Source: Azotobacter bryophylli (GTDB lineage: Bacteria; Pseudomonadota; Gammaproteobacteria; Pseudomonadales; Pseudomonadaceae). From it: a DNA stretch of 64,000 nt. Of the stretch, positions 8,194 to 18,783 are shown piece after piece. The notes below the pieces were generated by a model. That model did no database searches. It saw nothing but the letters and a program-made list of their open reading frames with translations, and was not told where the DNA came from. A program made the translations under genes and the position numbers. The DNA lies in assembly GCF_042643485.1 (NCBI RefSeq), contig NZ_JBHRSJ010000035.1:124001-188000 (forward strand), in the 5' to 3' direction. Positions within the stretch are counted from its first letter, which is position 1. The number at the start of each line of letters is the position of its first letter.

Positions 8194-9504
8194 CTAGCGG
8201 TCCGGCTTGGGATCGGGACTCATCAGGGCGGTGCAGAACAGCGCGACCAGCCCCATGCCGATCAGGTAGAGGACGACGTAGCGGGGCTCGCCGTCGGCCA
8301 TTTCCAGCAGCTGGGTCGACAGCATGGGCGCGAAGCCGCCGCCGAGGACGCCCGCCAGCTGCACCGACAGGGAGATGCCGCTGTAGCGGATCTCGGTGGG
8401 GTACTGGCGGGCGAACAGCAGGGATTCGGGTGCGTAGAGGATCGGGAAGACCACGCCCACGGCCAGCACCATCGCCCACCACACCAGCTGCTCGTCCCGG
8501 GTTCCCAGCAGGGCGAAGAACGGCTGGACGAAGGCGCAGAGCAGCAGCAGGCCGCAGAAGTACAGGCGCCTCTGGCCGATCCTGTCCGACAGGTGGCCGC
8601 ACAGCGGCATGGTGATCAGGGACAGCACCGCGCCGGCACCGATGGCGGCGAGCAGATCGGCCCGCGGAATCCCCAGCTGGTTGGCGGCGTAGGCCAGGGC
8701 GAAGGTCACCGACATGTAGAACCAGGCGTTCTCGGCACTGCGTGCGCCGATGATGGTCAGGGTTTCGCGCGGATACCGGCGCAGCACCTCCAGCAGGGGC
8801 AGCCGCACCTTGCGGTTCTGCCTTTCGAGCTGCCGGAAGTCGGGCGATTCGGGCACCTTCAAGCGGATCAGCCAGCCCACCCCGAGCAGCAGGATGCTGG
8901 CGAGGAAGGGCAGCCGCCAGCCCCAGGCCAGCATGTCCGCCTCCGGCAGCCGTGCGACCGCGCCCATGGCCAGGGACGACAGGATCAGGCCGGCGCCGAC
9001 CCCGGTCTGCGGCAGGCTGCCGTAGAACCCCTTGCGGCCCGGCGGGGCGTGCTCGACCGCCATCAGCACCGCGCCGCCCCATTCGCCGCCGACCGCCATG
9101 CCCTGCAGCAGACGCATGGCGACCAGCAGGATCGCCGCCCAGTAGCCGATCTGCTGGTAGGTCGGGATGAGGCCGATGGCGATGGTGGGGATACCCATCA
9201 TCAGCAGGGTCAGCAGCAGCATGGATTTGCGGCCCAGGCGATCGCCGAAGTGGCCGAAGACGATGCCGCCCAGGGGCCGGCCGAGGAAGCCCACGGCATA
9301 GGTGGCGAACGCCGCGAGCACGCCGCTGATGGGATCGAGGGCGGGGAAGAAGATCTTGTTGAAGATCAGCGCGGCCGCGGTGCCGTACAGGAAGAAGTCA
9401 TACCACTCGATGGTGGTGCCGGCCATGCTGGCCAGACCAGCCAGACGATGGGGCCGGAGGCGGGGCGCTGTCGACGCGCCATGGGCGGAAATCGCTTCGT
9501 TCAT
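8194..9504 (-). CDS. MFS transporter, metabolite:H+ symporter (MHS) type
   Basis: The 436-residue protein has about 12 predicted transmembrane helices and typical MHS-family features: an N-terminal TTIEWYDFFLYGTAAAL helix, GRPLGGIVFGHFGDRLGRK between helices 2 and 3, and RLLQGMAVGGEWGGA in helix 4. Relatives carry shikimate, proline/betaine, alpha-ketoglutarate or other organic acids; the substrate cannot be told here. It is divergent from the LysR gene at 9761, which probably regulates it. Confidence 0.88.
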   Translation of the reverse strand: MNEAISAHGASTAPRLRPHRLAGLASMAGTTIEWYDFFLYGTAAALIFNKIFFPALDPISGVLAAFATYAVGFLGRPLGGIVFGHFGDRLGRKSMLLLTLLMMGIPTIAIGLIPTYQQIGYWAAILLVAMRLLQGMAVGGEWGGAVLMAVEHAPPGRKGFYGSLPQTGVGAGLILSSLAMGAVARLPEADMLAWGWRLPFLASILLLGVGWLIRLKVPESPDFRQLERQNRKVRLPLLEVLRRYPRETLTIIGARSAENAWFYMSVTFALAYAANQLGIPRADLLAAIGAGAVLSLITMPLCGHLSDRIGQRRLYFCGLLLLCAFVQPFFALLGTRDEQLVWWAMVLAVGVVFPILYAPESLLFARQYPTEIRYSGISLSVQLAGVLGGGFAPMLSTQLLEMADGEPRYVVLYLIGMGLVALFCTALMSPDPKPDR

Positions 9505-9760
9505 GGATGCCTCTGCGTAATTGTTGTTGTGCGAGGTTCGTGTGAAGCCGACTGCGCTGCAGGTTCCGGTTCCTGTCGCGGACCCCGTCGTTCCCGGCCG
9601 TCAAGTCCGATGCTAGCAGGGCAGGCCTCTCCGGCAATGCGGCGGAGCGCAGAGCCGGGTTGCGTTTCTGCACAGGCGCATCCCAGGCGCATCCGCGGGC
9701 TGGGCAAGGCGGCGGCGGCGCTGCATGATCGGGTCTGGCGTTTCTCCCAAGGCACGGGAC

Positions 9761-10651
9761 ATGGACTGGGACAATCTTCGCTTCTTCCTCGAATTGTCGA
9801 GGGCGGGAAAACTGACGGTGGCGGCCCGCCGCCTGGGCGTCGACCACACCACCGTGGCGCGGCGGGTGCAGGCGCTGGAGAAGGCGCTGGGGCAGCCGCT
9901 GTTCATCCGCGGCGGCTCGGGCTACAGCCCGACGGAGGCGGGGCGCCGGTTGCTGGCCCAGGTCGAGGCGATGGAAAGCGCCTACCTGGCCATCGAACGG
10001 GACGATGCCGATTCGGCCGACAACCTGTCCGGCCTGGTGCGGATCGGCGCCACCGAGGGTTACGGGATCGAGCTGCTGGCCGGGCAGTTGGCGACCCTGA
10101 GCCGGCGCTATCCCCATCTGGGCGTCGACCTGCTGGCCGTGCCGCGCATGGTCCACCTGGCCCGCCACGAGGCGGACATCGTCATCACCCTGGACCGCCC
10201 CGAGCGCGGCCCCTACATCATCACCCGGCTGACCGACTACGTGCTGCGCCTCTACGCCTCGGCGGACTATCTGGCCGGCCATCCGCCGATCCGCGGGCGC
10301 GACGACCTGCGCCAGCACTGCTTCGTCAGCTACATCGAGGATCTGCTCTACAGCAAGGAGCTGCACTACCTGGACGAGATCGGCCGGCCCCGGCAGATCG
10401 CCCTGCGCAGCACCAGCATCCTCGCCCAGCAGCGCGCCGCCGCGGCCGGCGCCGGGATCGCCATCCTGCCCAGCTTCGCGGCGCGCCGGGACCCCGCACT
10501 GGTGGAGCTGCTCGCCGACGAGGTGGAGTTCACCCGCACCTTCTGGATGCTGATGCCGGTGGAGAGCAAGGACCTGGCGCGGATGCGGGTGACTTGGGAC
10601 TTCCTGCGGGAAACGGCGGCGCAGCACCAGGACCTGCTGATGGGGCGTTGA
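9761..10651 (+). CDS. LysR-family transcriptional regulator
   Basis: The 296-residue protein starts MDWDNLRFF at 9761, the usual LysR opening. Residues 1-60 hold the winged HTH (TVAARRLGVDHTTVARRVQALE). The C-terminal periplasmic-binding-like effector domain begins near residue 90. It is divergently placed from the MHS transporter with about 256 nt between, the classic LysR arrangement, so it likely controls that gene and itself. The effector is unknown. Confidence 0.88.
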   Translation: MDWDNLRFFLELSRAGKLTVAARRLGVDHTTVARRVQALEKALGQPLFIRGGSGYSPTEAGRRLLAQVEAMESAYLAIERDDADSADNLSGLVRIGATEGYGIELLAGQLATLSRRYPHLGVDLLAVPRMVHLARHEADIVITLDRPERGPYIITRLTDYVLRLYASADYLAGHPPIRGRDDLRQHCFVSYIEDLLYSKELHYLDEIGRPRQIALRSTSILAQQRAAAAGAGIAILPSFAARRDPALVELLADEVEFTRTFWMLMPVESKDLARMRVTWDFLRETAAQHQDLLMGR

Positions 10652-10693
10652 GCCCTTCTTTCAGCCTGGCGATGCTTCCGTTCCCGTTGCCCA

Positions 10694-10790
10694 TCGCGGA
10701 TGAATCCGCTCCTACAGGTCGGACATGCCCTGTGGGAGCGAACCTGTTCGTGGCTGCAGGCAGCGCCTATCGCGGAGCAGTAGGCCGCTC

Positions 10791-10796
<6 letters not shown>
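10694..10796. repeat. Cluster of REP-type palindromic elements
   Basis: Three imperfect palindromes related to the Pseudomonas REP consensus lie in succession: 10694-10717 (TCGCGGATGAATCCGCTCCTACAG), about 10730-10754 in opposite orientation (CTGTGGGAGCGAACCTGTTCG), and 10769-10796. The last provides the TAG stop of the acyl-CoA dehydrogenase gene. Confidence 0.75.
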
Positions 10797-11942
<1,146 letters not shown>

Positions 11943-11962
11943 CGCGCTCACCTCTCGTTCGG

Positions 11963-13048
11963 TCAGGCCTGACGGCGGGGTTTGCTGGCGGCGGCCGGCC
12001 GGAAATCGGCGAAGAAGGCCTGCACCCGCTTCGCATCGACCTCGGCGAGAGTCGGCGGATTCCAGCGCGGCGTCTTGTCCTTGTCGACCAGCAGGGCGCG
12101 CACGCCCTCCATGATCTCGCCCTTGGCGAACCACTGGCGGTCCAGGTGCAGCTCCAGGGCGAAGCAGTCGGCCAGCGAGAGTTCGCCGCCGCGGCGCAGC
12201 AGCTCCAGGGTCGCGCACAGGGCCAGCGGCGAACGGCCGTCCAGCAGCCGGACGGTCTCCTCGGCCCAGTCGCGGTATTCCGGACGCCGTTCGGCCTGCA
12301 GCGAGGCGCGGATGGCGGGCACGTCCGGCTGGGAGAAGTGCGCCTCGATGGCCGGGTGCAGGGCCTTCAGCTCCGCGCCGGCCAGGCGGCTGGCCGCCAG
12401 GGTCGCGAGCAGGGTGCGCAGCGCCTCGGCCGGGTGCACGTTCCAGCGCATCTCGTCCAGGCAGCGGTCCAGCTCGGCGAACTGTTCGCTGGGCAGGCAC
12501 CAGTCGGCCAGGCCGGCATAGAGGGCATCGGCGCTGCGGATCGTCACGCCGGTGACGCCCAGGTAGGTGCCCAGCTCGCCCGGCAGGCGCGAGAGGAAGT
12601 AGCTGCCGCCGACGTCCGGGAAGTAGCCGATGCCCACCTCCGGCATGCCCATCTTGGTCCGTTCGCTGACCACCCGCAGCGCGGCGCCCTGGACCAGGCC
12701 CATGCCGCCGCCGAGGACGAAGCCGTCCATCAGCGCCAGCACCGGTTTCGGGTAGGCGTGGATGTACTGGTCGAGGGCGTATTCCTCGACGAAGAAGACG
12801 TCGTGTTGGCCGTCGGCCCGCAGGTAGCTGTCGTACAGCCAGCGGATGTCGCCGCCGGCGCAGAAGGCCTTCTCGCCGTTGGCGCGCAGGACCACGGCGA
12901 GGATTTCCGGGTCCGCGGCCCATGCCTGCAGCTGCCGGTGCAGGAGGCGGACCATGGGCAGGTTGAGGGCGTTCAGACCGGCCGGGCGGTTGAGGGTGAG
13001 GTGGCCGATGCGGTTGCGCACCGCCGCCAGTACGGGGGCTTCGCTCAT
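11963..13048 (-). CDS. 3-hydroxyisobutyryl-CoA hydrolase / enoyl-CoA hydratase family
   Basis: At 361 residues it is longer than a simple enoyl-CoA hydratase and matches HIBCH proteins. It has the crotonase oxyanion motifs FCAGGDIRWLY and GFVLGGGMGLVQGA, GMPEVGIGYFPDVGG, and the HIBCH-type C-terminus (DKDKTPRWNPPTLAEV). It releases free 3-hydroxyisobutyrate from its CoA ester, the hydrolytic step special to valine degradation. It overlaps mmsB by 4 nt (ATGA) and is 20 nt from the acyl-CoA dehydrogenase. Confidence 0.9.
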   Translation of the reverse strand: MSEAPVLAAVRNRIGHLTLNRPAGLNALNLPMVRLLHRQLQAWAADPEILAVVLRANGEKAFCAGGDIRWLYDSYLRADGQHDVFFVEEYALDQYIHAYPKPVLALMDGFVLGGGMGLVQGAALRVVSERTKMGMPEVGIGYFPDVGGSYFLSRLPGELGTYLGVTGVTIRSADALYAGLADWCLPSEQFAELDRCLDEMRWNVHPAEALRTLLATLAASRLAGAELKALHPAIEAHFSQPDVPAIRASLQAERRPEYRDWAEETVRLLDGRSPLALCATLELLRRGGELSLADCFALELHLDRQWFAKGEIMEGVRALLVDKDKTPRWNPPTLAEVDAKRVQAFFADFRPAAASKPRRQA

Positions 13049-13941
13049 GCCTGGGCATCCTTGCGGTAGAGGTTGATGATGGCGGAGAAGTCCAGGCCGC
13101 CGTGGCCCTGGGCGCTGAAGGTCTGGTAGAGCTGCTGGGCGAGGGCGCCGAGGATCACCGGCTGGCGGGCCTGCTTCGCCGCTTCGCTGGCCAGGCCCAG
13201 GTCCTTGAGCATCAGGTCGGTGCCGAAGCCGCCGGTGTAGCCGCGGGCGGCGGGGACGTTGTCCATGACGCCGGGGAAGGGGTTGTAGGTGTCGGAGCTC
13301 CAGCAGCGGCCGCTGGAGGTGTTGAGGATGCCGGCCAGCACCTGCGGGTCCATGCCCAGGGCGACGCCCAGGCTCATGGCCTCGGCGACGCCGATCATGG
13401 AGATGCCGAGCAGCATGTTGTTGGCCACCTTGGCGACCTGGCCGTTGCCGGCGCCGCCGCAGTGGACGATGTTCCGGCCCATGGCGGCGAGGACCGGCTG
13501 GGCGCGGTTGAAATCGGCCGCCTCGCCGCCGACCATGAAGGTCAGGGTGCCGGCGGCGGCGCCGCCGGTACCGCCGGAGACCGGCGCATCGAGCATCGGG
13601 TTGCCGTGCGCGCGGGCGGCGGCGGCCACCTCCCGGGCGCTCAGCGGGTCGATGGTGGAGCTGTCGATCAGCAGGATGCCGGGGCGAACGTGGGCCAGCA
13701 GGCCGTCCTCGCCGAGATAGACGCCCTTCACGTGGGCGGAGGCGGGCAGCATGGTGATGACCAGCTCGGCGTCCGTGCCGGCCACGGCGGCCGGGGAAGC
13801 CGCCGCCTTGGCGCCGGCCTCCACCAGACCGGCCACGGCGGCTTGGGACAGATCGAAGACGGTCAGCCGATGGCCGGCCTTGAGCAGGTTGCGGGCCATG
13901 GGCGCGCCCATGTTGCCGAGTCCGATGAATCCGATGTGCAT
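13045..13941 (-). CDS. mmsB: 3-hydroxyisobutyrate dehydrogenase
   Basis: The 298-residue protein has an N-terminal NAD-binding motif GFIGLGNMGAPMARNL, the substrate motif DAPVSGGTGGAAAGTL and the catalytic-Lys segment (NGQVAKVANNM). SSGRCWSSDTYNP is typical of hydroxyisobutyrate dehydrogenases. It oxidises 3-hydroxyisobutyrate to methylmalonate semialdehyde, feeding MmsA. It lies in the leftward valine cluster and is translationally coupled to the hydrolase gene. Confidence 0.94.
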   Translation of the reverse strand: MHIGFIGLGNMGAPMARNLLKAGHRLTVFDLSQAAVAGLVEAGAKAAASPAAVAGTDAELVITMLPASAHVKGVYLGEDGLLAHVRPGILLIDSSTIDPLSAREVAAAARAHGNPMLDAPVSGGTGGAAAGTLTFMVGGEAADFNRAQPVLAAMGRNIVHCGGAGNGQVAKVANNMLLGISMIGVAEAMSLGVALGMDPQVLAGILNTSSGRCWSSDTYNPFPGVMDNVPAARGYTGGFGTDLMLKDLGLASEAAKQARQPVILGALAQQLYQTFSAQGHGGLDFSAIINLYRKDAQA

Positions 13942-13988
13942 GGTGGTGTCCTCTTGTTCTTGTTATGGGATGGGGCGGCTGGCGCCGG

Positions 13989-14048
13989 CTGTAGGAGCAG
14001 ATTTATCTGCGAAAACTAGAAGCATCGCGAATGAATTCGCTCCTACGG
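13989..14048. repeat. Inverted pair of REP elements (BIME-like)
   Basis: Two opposed REP units, CTGTAGGAGCAGATTTATCT at 13989 onward and the reverse-type unit 14025-14048 (GCGAATGAATTCGCTCCTAC), sit between mmsB and the enoyl-CoA hydratase gene. Such pairs often act as mRNA stabilisers or gyrase sites in pseudomonads (family knowledge). Confidence 0.75.
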
Positions 14049-14068
14049 CTCTCCGGCAAGGGACCTCG

Positions 14069-14845
14069 TCAGCGGTTCCTGAAGCTGGGCTTGCGCTTCT
14101 CGACGAAGGCGGCCATGCCTTCCTTCTGGTCCTCGGTGGCGAAGGTCGAGTGGAACAGCCGGCGCTCGAAGTGGATGCCCTCGGCGAGGGTGGTCTCGAA
14201 GGCGCGGTTGACCGCGTCCTTGGCCATCATGGCGATGGGCGCGGACATCTGGCTGATCTTCTCGGCGGCGGCCAGGGCTTCCTCGATCAGCCGGTCGGCC
14301 GGCACCAGACGGCTGACCAGACCGCAGCGCTCGGCCTCCTGGGCGTCCATCATGCGCCCGGTGAGGACCATGTCCATGGCCTTGGACTTGCCGATGAAGC
14401 GGGTCAGCCGCTGGGTGCCGCCGGCGCCGGGAATGGTGCCGATGGTGATCTCCGGCTGGCCGAACTTGGCGGTGTCGGCGGCGATGATGAAATCGCACAT
14501 CATCGCCAGCTCGCAGCCGCCGCCCAGGGCGTAGCCGGCCACCGCGGCGATGCTCGGCTTGCGGAAGGTGGTCAAGCGCTCCCAGCTGGCGGTGATGAAG
14601 TCGGACTTGTAGACATCCATGTACGACCAGTCCTTCATGGCCTTGATGTCGGCGCCGGCGGCGAAGGCCTTCTCGCTGCCGGTGATGACCACCGCGGCGA
14701 CGCTGTCGTCGGCTTCCAGCGCATCGAGCAGGGCGCTCAGCTCGGCGGTCAGCTCCGGCGACAGGGCGTTCAGCGCCTGCGGGCGGTTGAGGGTGATCAG
14801 GGCGACCTTGCCGTGCATTTCCAGCAGCAGGTTCTGGTAAGTCAT
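14069..14845 (-). CDS. Enoyl-CoA hydratase
   Basis: A 258-residue crotonase-fold enzyme, the standard length. Motifs: KAFAAGADIKAM (oxyanion loop), AGYALGGGCELAMMCD with the first catalytic Glu region, and GQPEITIGTIPGAGGTQRL with the second catalytic Glu. It should hydrate methacrylyl-CoA to 3-hydroxyisobutyryl-CoA in this cluster, though it may also act on short straight-chain enoyl-CoAs. It lies between mmsA (upstream) and mmsB (downstream), the latter separated by the REP pair. Confidence 0.92.
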   Translation of the reverse strand: MTYQNLLLEMHGKVALITLNRPQALNALSPELTAELSALLDALEADDSVAAVVITGSEKAFAAGADIKAMKDWSYMDVYKSDFITASWERLTTFRKPSIAAVAGYALGGGCELAMMCDFIIAADTAKFGQPEITIGTIPGAGGTQRLTRFIGKSKAMDMVLTGRMMDAQEAERCGLVSRLVPADRLIEEALAAAEKISQMSAPIAMMAKDAVNRAFETTLAEGIHFERRLFHSTFATEDQKEGMAAFVEKRKPSFRNR

Positions 14846-14903
14846 GACGCTGTTTCCTTCTTTCTTCTGGCACTCCCCGTCGGAGAGCCGGAGGAGTGGG
14901 GGC

Positions 14904-14929
14904 GAGAGCGCTGGGGTGGGAGCGCTCTC
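14904..14929. terminator. Hairpin between mmsA and enoyl-CoA hydratase genes
   Basis: A 9-bp perfect stem (GAGAGCGCT / AGCGCTCTC) with an 8-nt loop lies in the 120-nt gap. No T-run follows on either strand, so it may attenuate or process the operon mRNA rather than end it. Confidence 0.35.
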
Positions 14930-14965
14930 CGTTGCGTGCGGCGGGAACGCCCCGCCGCGTAGAGG

Positions 14966-16477
14966 TTACTTGAGAGCGATGGTGGTGTTCACCGGGCCGC
15001 CCACCTCGTTCTCGTCGAACCAGCGCGCCGTGACGGTCTTGGTCTGGGTGTAGAACTGCACCACCTGCTTGCCGTACGGGCCCAGGTCGCCGAGCTTGGA
15101 GGCCCGCGAGCCGGTGAAGGAGAAGATCGGCACCGGCACCGGGATCGGCACGTTGATGCCCACCTGACCGACGTCGATCTCCTCCTGGAAGTGGCGGGCG
15201 GCGGCGCCCGAGCGGGTGAAGAGGGCGGTGCCGTTGCCGTTGGGGTTGGCGTTGATCAGGGCGATGGCCTCGTCCAGGGTGTCGACCTGCATCACGCAGA
15301 GCACCGGGCCGAAGATTTCCTCGCGGTAGACGCTCATCTGCGGGGTGACGCCGGAGAAGAGAGTCGGGCCGACGAAGTTGCCCTGCCCGTAGCCGGCGAC
15401 GACCGGGTTGCGGCCGTCCAGCTCCAGCCGGGCGCCTTCCTGCACGCCGCGCTCGATCAGGCCGCTGACCCGGTCCAGGGCCGCGCGGGAGATCAGCGGG
15501 CCGAGATCGGCGCCGGGCTCGGTGCCGGCGCTGACCTTGAGGCTCCTGGCCTTGGCCACCAGCTCCGGCAGCCATTCCCGGGCCTCGCCGACCAGGATCG
15601 CCACCGACAGCGCCATGCAGCGCTGGCCGGCCGCGCCGAAGGCGGCGCCGGCCAGGTTGTTGAGGGTCTGTTCCTTGTGCGCGTCGGGCAGGACGATGGC
15701 GTGGTTCTTCGCTCCCATCATGCACTGCACGCGCTTGCCGGCCAGGCTGGCGCGCTGGTAGACGTGGCTGCCGACCTTGGTGGAGCCGACGAAGGAAACG
15801 GCTTTCACGTCCGGGTGGTCGCAGAGCAGGTTCACCGCCTCGGCGCCGCCGTGGATCACGTTGAGCACGCCCGGCGGTACGCCGGCCTCGAGGGCCAGCT
15901 CGACCAGGCGCATGGTGACCATCGGGTCCTGCTCGGAGGGCTTGAGGACGAAGGTGTTGCCGGTGGCGATGGCCATCGGGAACATCCACAGCGGGATCAT
16001 CGCCGGGAAGTTGAACGGGGTGATGCCGGCGCAGACGCCGAGCGGCTGCAGCAGGGTGTAGGTGTCGACGCCGCCGGCCACGTTGTTGGCCAGTTCGCCG
16101 AGCTGCAGGTTGCCGATGCCGGCGGCGTGCTCGACCACTTCCAGGCCGCGGAACACGTCGCCCTCGGCGTCGGCCAGGGTCTTGCCCTGCTCGGCGGTGA
16201 GGATCGCCGCCAGCTCCTTGATGTTCTCCCGGATCAGCTGCTGGTACCTGAGGAAGATCCGCGCGCGGGCGCCGATCGGCGTCTTGCGCCAGGTCTTGAA
16301 GGCTTCCCGGGCGCTGGCCACCGCGGCGTTCATCTCCGCTTCGGTGGCGAAGGGCACGCGGGCCAGGACTTCCTGGGTCGCCGGGTTGACGACATCGCGC
16401 CATTGGCTGGTCCTGGACTCGACGAACTGGCCGTCGATCAGCAATTTCACGGTGGGGAGGGAGCTGGACGTGGTCAT
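14966..16477 (-). CDS. mmsA: Methylmalonate-semialdehyde dehydrogenase (CoA-acylating)
   Basis: The 503-residue aldehyde dehydrogenase shows ITPFNFPAMIPLWMFP, the cofactor-binding FVGSTKVG, the MGAKNHAIVLPDA segment specific to MMSDH enzymes, and GQRCMALSVAILVG with the catalytic Cys. It converts methylmalonate semialdehyde to propionyl-CoA, the last step of valine degradation. It is the first gene of the leftward cluster. The regulator (mmsR) usual in Pseudomonas is not adjacent. Confidence 0.95.
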   Translation of the reverse strand: MTTSSSLPTVKLLIDGQFVESRTSQWRDVVNPATQEVLARVPFATEAEMNAAVASAREAFKTWRKTPIGARARIFLRYQQLIRENIKELAAILTAEQGKTLADAEGDVFRGLEVVEHAAGIGNLQLGELANNVAGGVDTYTLLQPLGVCAGITPFNFPAMIPLWMFPMAIATGNTFVLKPSEQDPMVTMRLVELALEAGVPPGVLNVIHGGAEAVNLLCDHPDVKAVSFVGSTKVGSHVYQRASLAGKRVQCMMGAKNHAIVLPDAHKEQTLNNLAGAAFGAAGQRCMALSVAILVGEAREWLPELVAKARSLKVSAGTEPGADLGPLISRAALDRVSGLIERGVQEGARLELDGRNPVVAGYGQGNFVGPTLFSGVTPQMSVYREEIFGPVLCVMQVDTLDEAIALINANPNGNGTALFTRSGAAARHFQEEIDVGQVGINVPIPVPVPIFSFTGSRASKLGDLGPYGKQVVQFYTQTKTVTARWFDENEVGGPVNTTIALK

Positions 16478-16955
16478 GGGGATCTCCGCCTGCTAGGCAT
16501 TCTTCATTCTTGTTGTTATCGGAGCCCGTTCGCGATCCGGCCAATCGAGGTGCGGCCGACGTACAGCCGCTCGCGAACGGGTCCCTGGGCGCCTCGCCGA
16601 CTGCCGCGAGGGGGATGGGTCGATCCTAGCAATGCAAATTTGTTCGGGACAATCGCGGGCCATGCACAGGCGATGTGCAAAATCGCACAGCCTGCGGCCC
16701 GCACCGCGGGGACGCCCCGGAAAGTATGGCTCCTGGCGCGGGTGACGCCGGCCCGCGGGCGCGACTCGCGCGGCGTCTGCGGGGCGCCTTTCCCGGCACG
16801 AGCTATTATGGATCATGTGTCGCTCTGTTCCCGGTCTGGCCCGGATGCGTGAAGGAGTCGCGAGTGGTCAGTTCCGCTTCGCCGCCACCGGCGTCGAGCA
16901 TCCGCTCGATGCGACAGCAAAAGGATTTCCCCCTGAGCCAAACGAGGAGTAGTAG
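16478..16955. other. Divergent intergenic region mmsA / phaC
   Basis: 478 nt without a convincing gene. It must hold promoters for mmsA (leftward) and phaC (rightward). A -10-like TATTAT at 16804-16809 lies upstream of phaC, without a good -35. Short open frames here have poor starts and atypical composition. Confidence 0.4.
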
Positions 16956-18737
16956 ATGAACATGCCATCCCGGCCCGTGACCGACGATCAGGCCCCCCCG
17001 ACGACGCCGACCCGTTCGGAAAACCCCCTCGACCTCAAGGTCCATGCGGCGATGGCGCGGGCCACCTCCTCGGTTTCGCCGATGTCCGTACTGCTCGCCC
17101 TGTTCGACTGGGCCGGCCATCTCGCCGGTTCGCCCGGCAAGCAGTTCGAGCTGGTCAACCTCGCCTTCGAGCAGGGGCGCCGCCTGTGCAAGTACGCCTG
17201 CGAGGTCGCCAGCGCCTCGCCCGACTGTCCGGCCCACGAGTGCGTCGATCCGCCGGCCAAGGACACCCGCTTCGTCGCCAAGGAATGGCATCACTGGCCG
17301 TTCAACCTGATGCACCAGTCCTTCCTGCTCACCCAGGAGTGGTGGCACGCTGCGACCCACGGGGTGCGCGGGGTGTCCAAGCACCACGAGGACATCGTCG
17401 CCTTCGGCGCGAGGCAGATGCTCGACGTCTTCTCGCCCGGCAACTACCTGCCGACCAACCCGCTGATCCTGCAGCACACCGTCGAGAGCAGCGGCACCAA
17501 CCTCTGGCGCGGCATGCTGCACGCCCTGGAGGATGCCGAGCGGCACGCGGCCGGCCACCCGCCGGCCGGCGCGGAACGCTTCGTGGTAGGCCGCGACGTG
17601 GCCGCGACGCAGGGCAAGGTGGTGCTGAAGAACCGCCTGATCGAGCTGATGCAGTACTCGCCGACCACCGAGACGGTACGCCCGGAGCCGATCCTGATCG
17701 TGCCGGCCTGGATCATGAAGTACTACATCCTCGACCTGTCGCCGCACAATTCGCTGGTGAAGTACCTGGTCGACCGGGGGCACACGGTCTTCTGCATTTC
17801 CTGGAAGAACCCGGGGTCCGAGGAGAGCGACCTGGGCATGGACGAGTACCTGCAGCTCGGTTTCTTCGCCGCCCTCAACGCGATCAACGGCATAGTGCCG
17901 GACCGCAAGGTGCACGCCACCGGCTACTGCCTGGGCGGCACCCTGCTGGCGATCGCCGCGGCGGCCATGGCCCGCGACGGCGACCAGCGCCTGGCCTCGA
18001 TCAGCCTGTTCACCGCGCAGACCGATTTCACCGAGCCCGGCGAGCTGGCGCTGTTCATCGACGAGAGCGAGGTCAGCCTGCTGGAGGCGCAGATGCAGGA
18101 CACCGGCTACCTCACCGCCGGGCAGATGGCCGGCGCCTTCCAGCTGCTGCGCTCCAACGACCTGCTGTGGTCGCGCATGGTCGGCGAGTACCTGATGGGC
18201 AAGCGAGCGCCGATCAACGACCTGATGGCCTGGAACTCCGACGCCACGCGCATGCCGGCGCGCATGCACAGCCAGTACCTGCGGCGCCTGTTCCTCAACG
18301 ACGACCTGAGCGAGGGGCGCTACCCGGTGGACGGCCGGCCGATCTCCCTGAGCGACATCTCCACCCCGATCTTCTGCGTCGCCACCACCAAGGACCACGT
18401 CGCTCCCTGGCGTTCGGTCTTCAAGGTGCACTACCTGACCCCCGCGGAAATCACCTTCGTGCTCACCAGCGGCGGCCACAACGCCGGCATCGTCAGCGAG
18501 CCGGGCAAGCCGCGCCGGCATTACCAGGTGCTGAAGCGGGCGGTGGGCGGCAACTACGTCGGCCCCAACGCCTGGCTGGCCAGGGCCCATCGCCACGAGG
18601 GCTCCTGGTGGCCGGAGTGGTCCGCCTGGCTGGACGAGCGCTCCGGCGAGCCGGTGGCCCCGCCCGCGCTGGGGGCGCCGGAGCGCGGCTATGCCGCCCT
18701 CGAGGACGCGCCGGGGCAGTACGTGCGCGAGAAATGA
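16956..18737 (+). CDS. phaC: Class I poly(3-hydroxyalkanoate) synthase
   Basis: A 593-residue PhaC with the lipase-like box GYCLGG. The catalytic triad is Cys325, Asp480 (TTKDHVAPW) and His508 (SGGHNAG). Its length and PAWIMKYYILDLSPHNSL segment fit class I synthases using short-chain hydroxyacyl-CoA. The start has an AACGAGGAG ribosome site. A phasin gene follows 46 nt downstream. It polymerises 3-hydroxybutyryl-CoA on PHA granules; no phaA or phaB lies in this window. Confidence 0.95.
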   Translation: MNMPSRPVTDDQAPPTTPTRSENPLDLKVHAAMARATSSVSPMSVLLALFDWAGHLAGSPGKQFELVNLAFEQGRRLCKYACEVASASPDCPAHECVDPPAKDTRFVAKEWHHWPFNLMHQSFLLTQEWWHAATHGVRGVSKHHEDIVAFGARQMLDVFSPGNYLPTNPLILQHTVESSGTNLWRGMLHALEDAERHAAGHPPAGAERFVVGRDVAATQGKVVLKNRLIELMQYSPTTETVRPEPILIVPAWIMKYYILDLSPHNSLVKYLVDRGHTVFCISWKNPGSEESDLGMDEYLQLGFFAALNAINGIVPDRKVHATGYCLGGTLLAIAAAAMARDGDQRLASISLFTAQTDFTEPGELALFIDESEVSLLEAQMQDTGYLTAGQMAGAFQLLRSNDLLWSRMVGEYLMGKRAPINDLMAWNSDATRMPARMHSQYLRRLFLNDDLSEGRYPVDGRPISLSDISTPIFCVATTKDHVAPWRSVFKVHYLTPAEITFVLTSGGHNAGIVSEPGKPRRHYQVLKRAVGGNYVGPNAWLARAHRHEGSWWPEWSAWLDERSGEPVAPPALGAPERGYAALEDAPGQYVREK

Positions 18738-18783
18738 GCCCGCTGGCCCAGCCGGCACCGCTCCCACATCGGAGGAGAACGTC

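Noticed and set aside
16493..16816. Small leftward frame upstream of mmsA
   Set aside because: Arg/Pro-rich composition, no ribosome site, sits in a divergent promoter region.
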